A DNA stretch of 64,000 nucleotides from GCA-002282575 sp964606405 (GTDB lineage Bacteria; Pseudomonadota; Gammaproteobacteria; Thiomicrospirales; Thiomicrospiraceae). The notes beneath the pieces were generated by a model, which made no database searches, was not told the DNA's origin, and was given only the letters and a program-made list of their open reading frames with translations. Positions 60,716-64,000 of this stretch are shown here, piece by piece; position 1 is the first letter of the stretch, and each line of letters opens with the position of its first letter. A program made the translations under genes and the position numbers. The stretch lies in NCBI GenBank assembly GCA_964606405.1, contig CAZSGH010000008.1, forward strand, positions 1 to 64,000, given 5' to 3'.

Positions 60716-61696
60716 ATGAATATCGCAGTACTTGGTGCGGGTGCATGGGGTGGTGCGCTTGCCATTCAGTTGGCGCGTGCGGGCTGCAGGGTACGTTTGT
60801 GGACGCATAGCACCGACTCGGCGCAGCAGATGCAAGCCACGCGCAGCATCCGTCAATTACCCGATTGCACCTTGCCAGATGCCATCAGCATTACTGCTGA
60901 TTTGGCAGATGCGGTATCGGGCGCGAGTGGTGTGCTGATTGCCGTTCCCAGTCATGCCTTTAGCGATCTACTGACTCAGCTGGGTGCGTTAAGCTTGCCA
61001 CCTCAGTTGGCTTGGGCAACCAAAGGCTTCGACCCGTTGCATCATCAGCTTCTGCACCAACGTGTGGCGATCGCATTACCCGATGTGATTGGTACGGTGC
61101 TTTCTGGTCCTACCTTTGCTAGCGAAGTCGCACAAGGCTTGCCGACCGCAATGGTCGCAGCCAGTAATCATGTGAATGCCGCCGACTGGTGGGCAGCACG
61201 ATTACACAGCGCGACCTTCCGCGTGTATACCAATAGCGATGTGCTCGGTGTCGAAATTGGTGGAGCGCTTAAAAACATTATGGCGATTGCGGCAGGGGTT
61301 TCCGATGGCTTAGGCTTTGGTGCTAACGCCCGCGCTGCCTTGGTGTCTCGTGCGCTGGCAGAGGTGATGCGATTGGGTGTGTGCTTGGGCGCTAAACCCG
61401 ATACCTTTATGGGGCTGGCTGGGCTGGGCGACTTGGTGCTCACGTGTACCGATAACCAATCGCGTAACCGTCGTTTCGGACTGGCATTGGCAGCGGGGCA
61501 ATCTGTTGACTATGCTCAGGCATCTATCGGCACGGTCGAAGGCATCGCTGCCGTTAAGAGTGCTGTTGTGTTATCAAAACAGCATCAGCTCGATATGCCC
61601 ATTGCCCAAGCAGTTTATGCTGTCATTAAGGGCAAGGTCGCTCCTAAAGATGCCGTGGCGCAGTTGCTTGCGCGCGCACCGAGAGCAGAGGGGTAA
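60716..61696 (+). CDS. gpsA: Glycerol-3-phosphate dehydrogenase (NAD(P)+)
   Basis: This 326-residue enzyme makes sn-glycerol-3-phosphate for phospholipid synthesis. Motifs are the dinucleotide fold IAVLGAGAWGGALAI, VPSHAF, ATKGFDP, LSGPTFASEVAQGLPTA, the catalytic Lys in GVEIGGALKNIMAIAAGVSDGL and LAGLGDLVLTCT. The ATG at 60716 is favoured by the GAGG nine bases upstream; TTG 60710 is an alternative. The ribosome binding site appears to come from repeat copy L. Confidence 0.95.
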   Translation: MNIAVLGAGAWGGALAIQLARAGCRVRLWTHSTDSAQQMQATRSIRQLPDCTLPDAISITADLADAVSGASGVLIAVPSHAFSDLLTQLGALSLPPQLAWATKGFDPLHHQLLHQRVAIALPDVIGTVLSGPTFASEVAQGLPTAMVAASNHVNAADWWAARLHSATFRVYTNSDVLGVEIGGALKNIMAIAAGVSDGLGFGANARAALVSRALAEVMRLGVCLGAKPDTFMGLAGLGDLVLTCTDNQSRNRRFGLALAAGQSVDYAQASIGTVEGIAAVKSAVVLSKQHQLDMPIAQAVYAVIKGKVAPKDAVAQLLARAPRAEG

Positions 61697-61777
61697 CTCG
61701 GAAAGAATCGGGCTTTTACCCTATTGTTAGATTGGTTTTTTACGCAGGGACGAATCATGCAGTCGCGTTAGATGCGC

Positions 61778-61783
61778 TATAAT
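61778..61783 (+). promoter_or_regulatory. -10 element upstream of the type I secretion operon
   Basis: A perfect TATAAT 28 bases before the ABC gene start. The -35 at 17 bases (TCATGC) is poor, so an activator may be involved. Confidence 0.4.
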
Positions 61784-61811
61784 GCCACAATAAGTCTATG
61801 CCTAGGTCGTA

Positions 61812-63536
61812 ATGAGAATGAAAAAATCGCACAGTTCCGAACTAACCAATGTAATCGGTAGCTTTAAGCACGCCTTTTTATACATTGGTTTGTTTAGTTT
61901 TATCATCAATTTGCTAATGTTAGCGCCATCTATCTACATGCTTCAGGTCTACGACCGCGTCATGATGAGTCGTAGTAATGAAACCCTCTTCATGTTAACG
62001 GCGATTGTGGTATGGCTATTTGTTGTTATGGGACTGCTCGAATATGTTCGTTCTGGACTCATGATTCGCCTAGGTTCTCAACTCGATGCAAAACTCAATC
62101 GCCGTCTTTACGGTGCAATGGTAAGTTATGCGCTCGCTAAACCCGGTCAAGGAAGTGCGCAAGCGATGTCAGACTTAACCAGTGTGCGTCAATTCTTAAC
62201 GGGTAATGGTCTATTTGCTTTCTTCGATGCACCGTGGATACCGATTTATATTGCGGTTCTGTTTCTTTTTCACCCTGCTTTTGGTTGGTTTGCTATTGGT
62301 GCTGCCATTATTCTGATTATTATTGCCTATTTTAACGAGCGCTCCACTAAAGAGCCGCTCGCAGAAGCCAATCATTTGAGTATTCAATCGAATCAGGCGG
62401 TTGCAACCCAGTTGCGTAGTGTCGAAGTGCTACATGCCATGGGCATGCTCGGTTCATTGCGAGAGCGTTGGTTGGGTAAGCATCTGCAGTTTTTAGCACG
62501 ACAATCAGATGCCTCTGATCGAGCGGCTGTGTGGGCAAACCTGTCTAAATCCTTACGTATATTATTTCAATCGCTCATTTTGGGTGTGGGTGCCTACTTG
62601 GCAATTCATAATGAAATTAGCGCGGGGATGCTGATTGCAGGTTCGATTATTATGGGGCGTGCTTTAGCACCAATCGATCAAATGATTGCCACATGGAAGC
62701 AATTTGGTGGCGCTCGCACAGCCTACGGACGTTTAGAAGGTCTCTTGGCAGATTTTCCTGAGCAAAAAGCCCCCATGTCGCTACCAACCCCGAAAGGAAA
62801 TCTTGCCGTTGAGTCGGCAGATTTATTCCCGCCAGGCTCAACACAAGCCTCTTTAACAAATGTGAGCTTTGCCATCAACGCAGGCGAAATACTCGGGGTT
62901 ATTGGCCCAAGTGCTGCGGGAAAGTCCTCTTTAGCGCGAGCGCTTATGGGCGTGTGGCCCTTGGCTAATGGCAAAGTACGCTTAGATGGTGCTGAACTGA
63001 TTCACTACAATCGCAATGAACTCGGTCAACATGTTGGTTACCTACCGCAAGACATCGAATTGTTTGAAGGCACCATTGCCGAAAACATTGCTCGTTTTGG
63101 CGAAATCGACCCAGAAAAAGTGGTGCAAGCGGCGCAACTGGCGGGTGTACACGAAATGATTTTACGCTTACCTGGTGGCTATAACAGTCCATTAGGTGCA
63201 GGAGGCATCGCCTTGTCAGGTGGGCAGCGTCAGCGCATTGGTTTAGCGCGCGCAATGTATGGCAACCCACGTTTTGTGGTGCTAGACGAACCCAACTCCA
63301 ACTTAGATGAAGCAGGAGAGCGTGCACTCGTGCAAGCCCTGCTTAACTTTAAGCAAATGGGAACAACCGTTGTCTTAATTACCCACCGCCCTGGTATCTT
63401 AGGCGTAACCGACAAAATTTTATTGTTGGTTGAAGGAAAAGTCCGAGCCTTTGGTGTTCGTGACGACGTATTACGCGCCTTGCAAAACCCATCACCAGCA
63501 CCTGCCGCACCCAGTGCGGAAAATGGGGAGAAATAA
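61812..63536 (+). CDS. Type I secretion system permease/ATPase (PrtD-like)
   Basis: This 574-residue inner-membrane ABC exporter has a six-helix membrane domain (about residues 20-310) and a nucleotide-binding domain with Walker A GPSAAGKSSLAR (about 362-373), the signature LSGGQRQRIGLAR and Walker B FVVLDEPNSNLDE. No N-terminal peptidase domain is present, so it is the PrtD/HasD type for repeats-in-toxin substrates rather than the LapB or bacteriocin type. The HlyD adaptor follows four bases on. The substrate is outside the window. Confidence 0.93.
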   Translation: MRMKKSHSSELTNVIGSFKHAFLYIGLFSFIINLLMLAPSIYMLQVYDRVMMSRSNETLFMLTAIVVWLFVVMGLLEYVRSGLMIRLGSQLDAKLNRRLYGAMVSYALAKPGQGSAQAMSDLTSVRQFLTGNGLFAFFDAPWIPIYIAVLFLFHPAFGWFAIGAAIILIIIAYFNERSTKEPLAEANHLSIQSNQAVATQLRSVEVLHAMGMLGSLRERWLGKHLQFLARQSDASDRAAVWANLSKSLRILFQSLILGVGAYLAIHNEISAGMLIAGSIIMGRALAPIDQMIATWKQFGGARTAYGRLEGLLADFPEQKAPMSLPTPKGNLAVESADLFPPGSTQASLTNVSFAINAGEILGVIGPSAAGKSSLARALMGVWPLANGKVRLDGAELIHYNRNELGQHVGYLPQDIELFEGTIAENIARFGEIDPEKVVQAAQLAGVHEMILRLPGGYNSPLGAGGIALSGGQRQRIGLARAMYGNPRFVVLDEPNSNLDEAGERALVQALLNFKQMGTTVVLITHRPGILGVTDKILLLVEGKVRAFGVRDDVLRALQNPSPAPAAPSAENGEK

Positions 63537-63540
63537 CCAC

Positions 63541-64000
63541 ATGACCCTATTAAAGCCCCTTAACAATACAGATGAAACATCCGACGTATTATTAGCAAAA
63601 GAAGCCGTATTAACTGCCCCTGTTACCGAAAAGAAAGACCCATTACCCCACTTACAAATGGACGACAAGCCCTTACGTCGAATGGGCTTGTTTGTCACCT
63701 TAGGGCTACTTGGTGGCTTTGCATTATGGGCAACACTCGCACCACTCAAATCTGCCATTGTTGGTCCTGGTAAAGTCGTGGTCGAATCGCGCAATAAGGT
63801 CGTGCAGCACCTAGACGGTGGTATTGTGAGCGATATCTACGTTCGAGAAGGCGATTTGGTTAAAAAAGGTCAGCCGCTATTAAAGCTATCAGAAGTACAG
63901 ATTAAAGCCCAGCTTGATATTGTCAACAGCCAACTATGGGAAGCCATGGCAAGCCTAGAGCGCCTAACGGCCGAACGGAATGGTAAAGAAACCATGACGC
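63541..64000 (+). CDS. HlyD-family type I secretion adaptor, truncated by window end
   Basis: The first 153 residues are visible: a cytosolic tail, one transmembrane helix (about 46-67), then the start of the biotinyl-lipoyl hairpin with GPGKVVVESRNKVVQHLDGGIVSDIYVREGDLVKKGQPLLKLSE, a strong HlyD/PrtE signature, and the beginning of the alpha-helical barrel. It links the ABC exporter to an outer-membrane TolC-like protein. The gene continues past position 64000. Confidence 0.93.
   Translation, partial: MTLLKPLNNTDETSDVLLAKEAVLTAPVTEKKDPLPHLQMDDKPLRRMGLFVTLGLLGGFALWATLAPLKSAIVGPGKVVVESRNKVVQHLDGGIVSDIYVREGDLVKKGQPLLKLSEVQIKAQLDIVNSQLWEAMASLERLTAERNGKETMT

Overview
The window looks like a gammaproteobacterial chromosome of moderate G+C content. 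The genus cannot be fixed from sequence alone. The gene set points there: SecB, a long-form QueF, RlmJ, SelO, YggX, type-B L31, TerC/DUF475, LptM-LysA, and the run gpmI / rhodanese / grxC / secB / gpsA. Many of these genes (rep, trxA, rho, hemE, lysA, mutY-yggX, rpmE, secB, gpmI) lie on the origin-proximal part of the Pseudomonas chromosome as I remember it. Two perfect parS palindromes (20928-20943, 25804-25819) and one near match (22873-22888) also place the window in the origin-proximal domain of the chromosome.

Layout. 0-5.4 kb: an iron locus with a Cys-rich small protein, a TonB siderophore receptor, a PiuC-type hydroxylase and an FMN alpha-hydroxyacid dehydrogenase gene interrupted by an amber codon. 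5.4-8.4 kb: AT-rich block with nitroreductase, a DnaA-box cluster, AEC transporter, NlpC/P60 lipoprotein and MlaA. 8.4-15.8 kb: xthA, a flavodoxin-reductase-like protein, ccoS, a lipoprotein, a Tim44-domain protein, a methyltransferase, rep and TerC. 15.8-24 kb: a periplasmic binding protein coupled to a GGDEF-EAL enzyme, an AI-2E family permease, lptM-lysA, hutZ-like and PilZ-like genes. 24-43 kb: SCP2-like protein, cysM, trmB, mutY-yggX, EAL-HDOD, rpmE2, an SNase-like protein, hemE, rsuA-like, a zinc-sensing-type GGDEF protein, rho, trxA, a YchJ-like protein, GGDEF-EAL, queF, selO, rlmJ. 43-47 kb: an accessory islet with a DinJ-YafQ type toxin-antitoxin pair, a regulator remnant, a tight four-gene unrecognised operon led by a tandem ribbon-helix-helix protein, and a broken PIN toxin. 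47-64 kb: mnmG, an AddB-like nuclease with uvrD, nfeD-qmcA-tauE, an HI0933-like flavoprotein, gpmI, rhodanese, grxC, secB, gpsA and the start of a type I secretion operon.

The most striking non-gene feature is a roughly 150-bp intergenic repeat. There are eleven near-complete copies plus several fragments, in both orientations. It has GGG...CCC termini, inverted terminal CTCTAAAAAC motifs, two internal hairpins with compensatory changes, and 3-bp flanking duplications at five copies. Several copies supply the stop codon (and even the C-terminal residues) of the upstream gene, or the likely ribosome binding site of the downstream gene. No transposase is present in the window. Cyclic-di-GMP signalling is dense here: four GGDEF and/or EAL proteins plus a PilZ-like protein.
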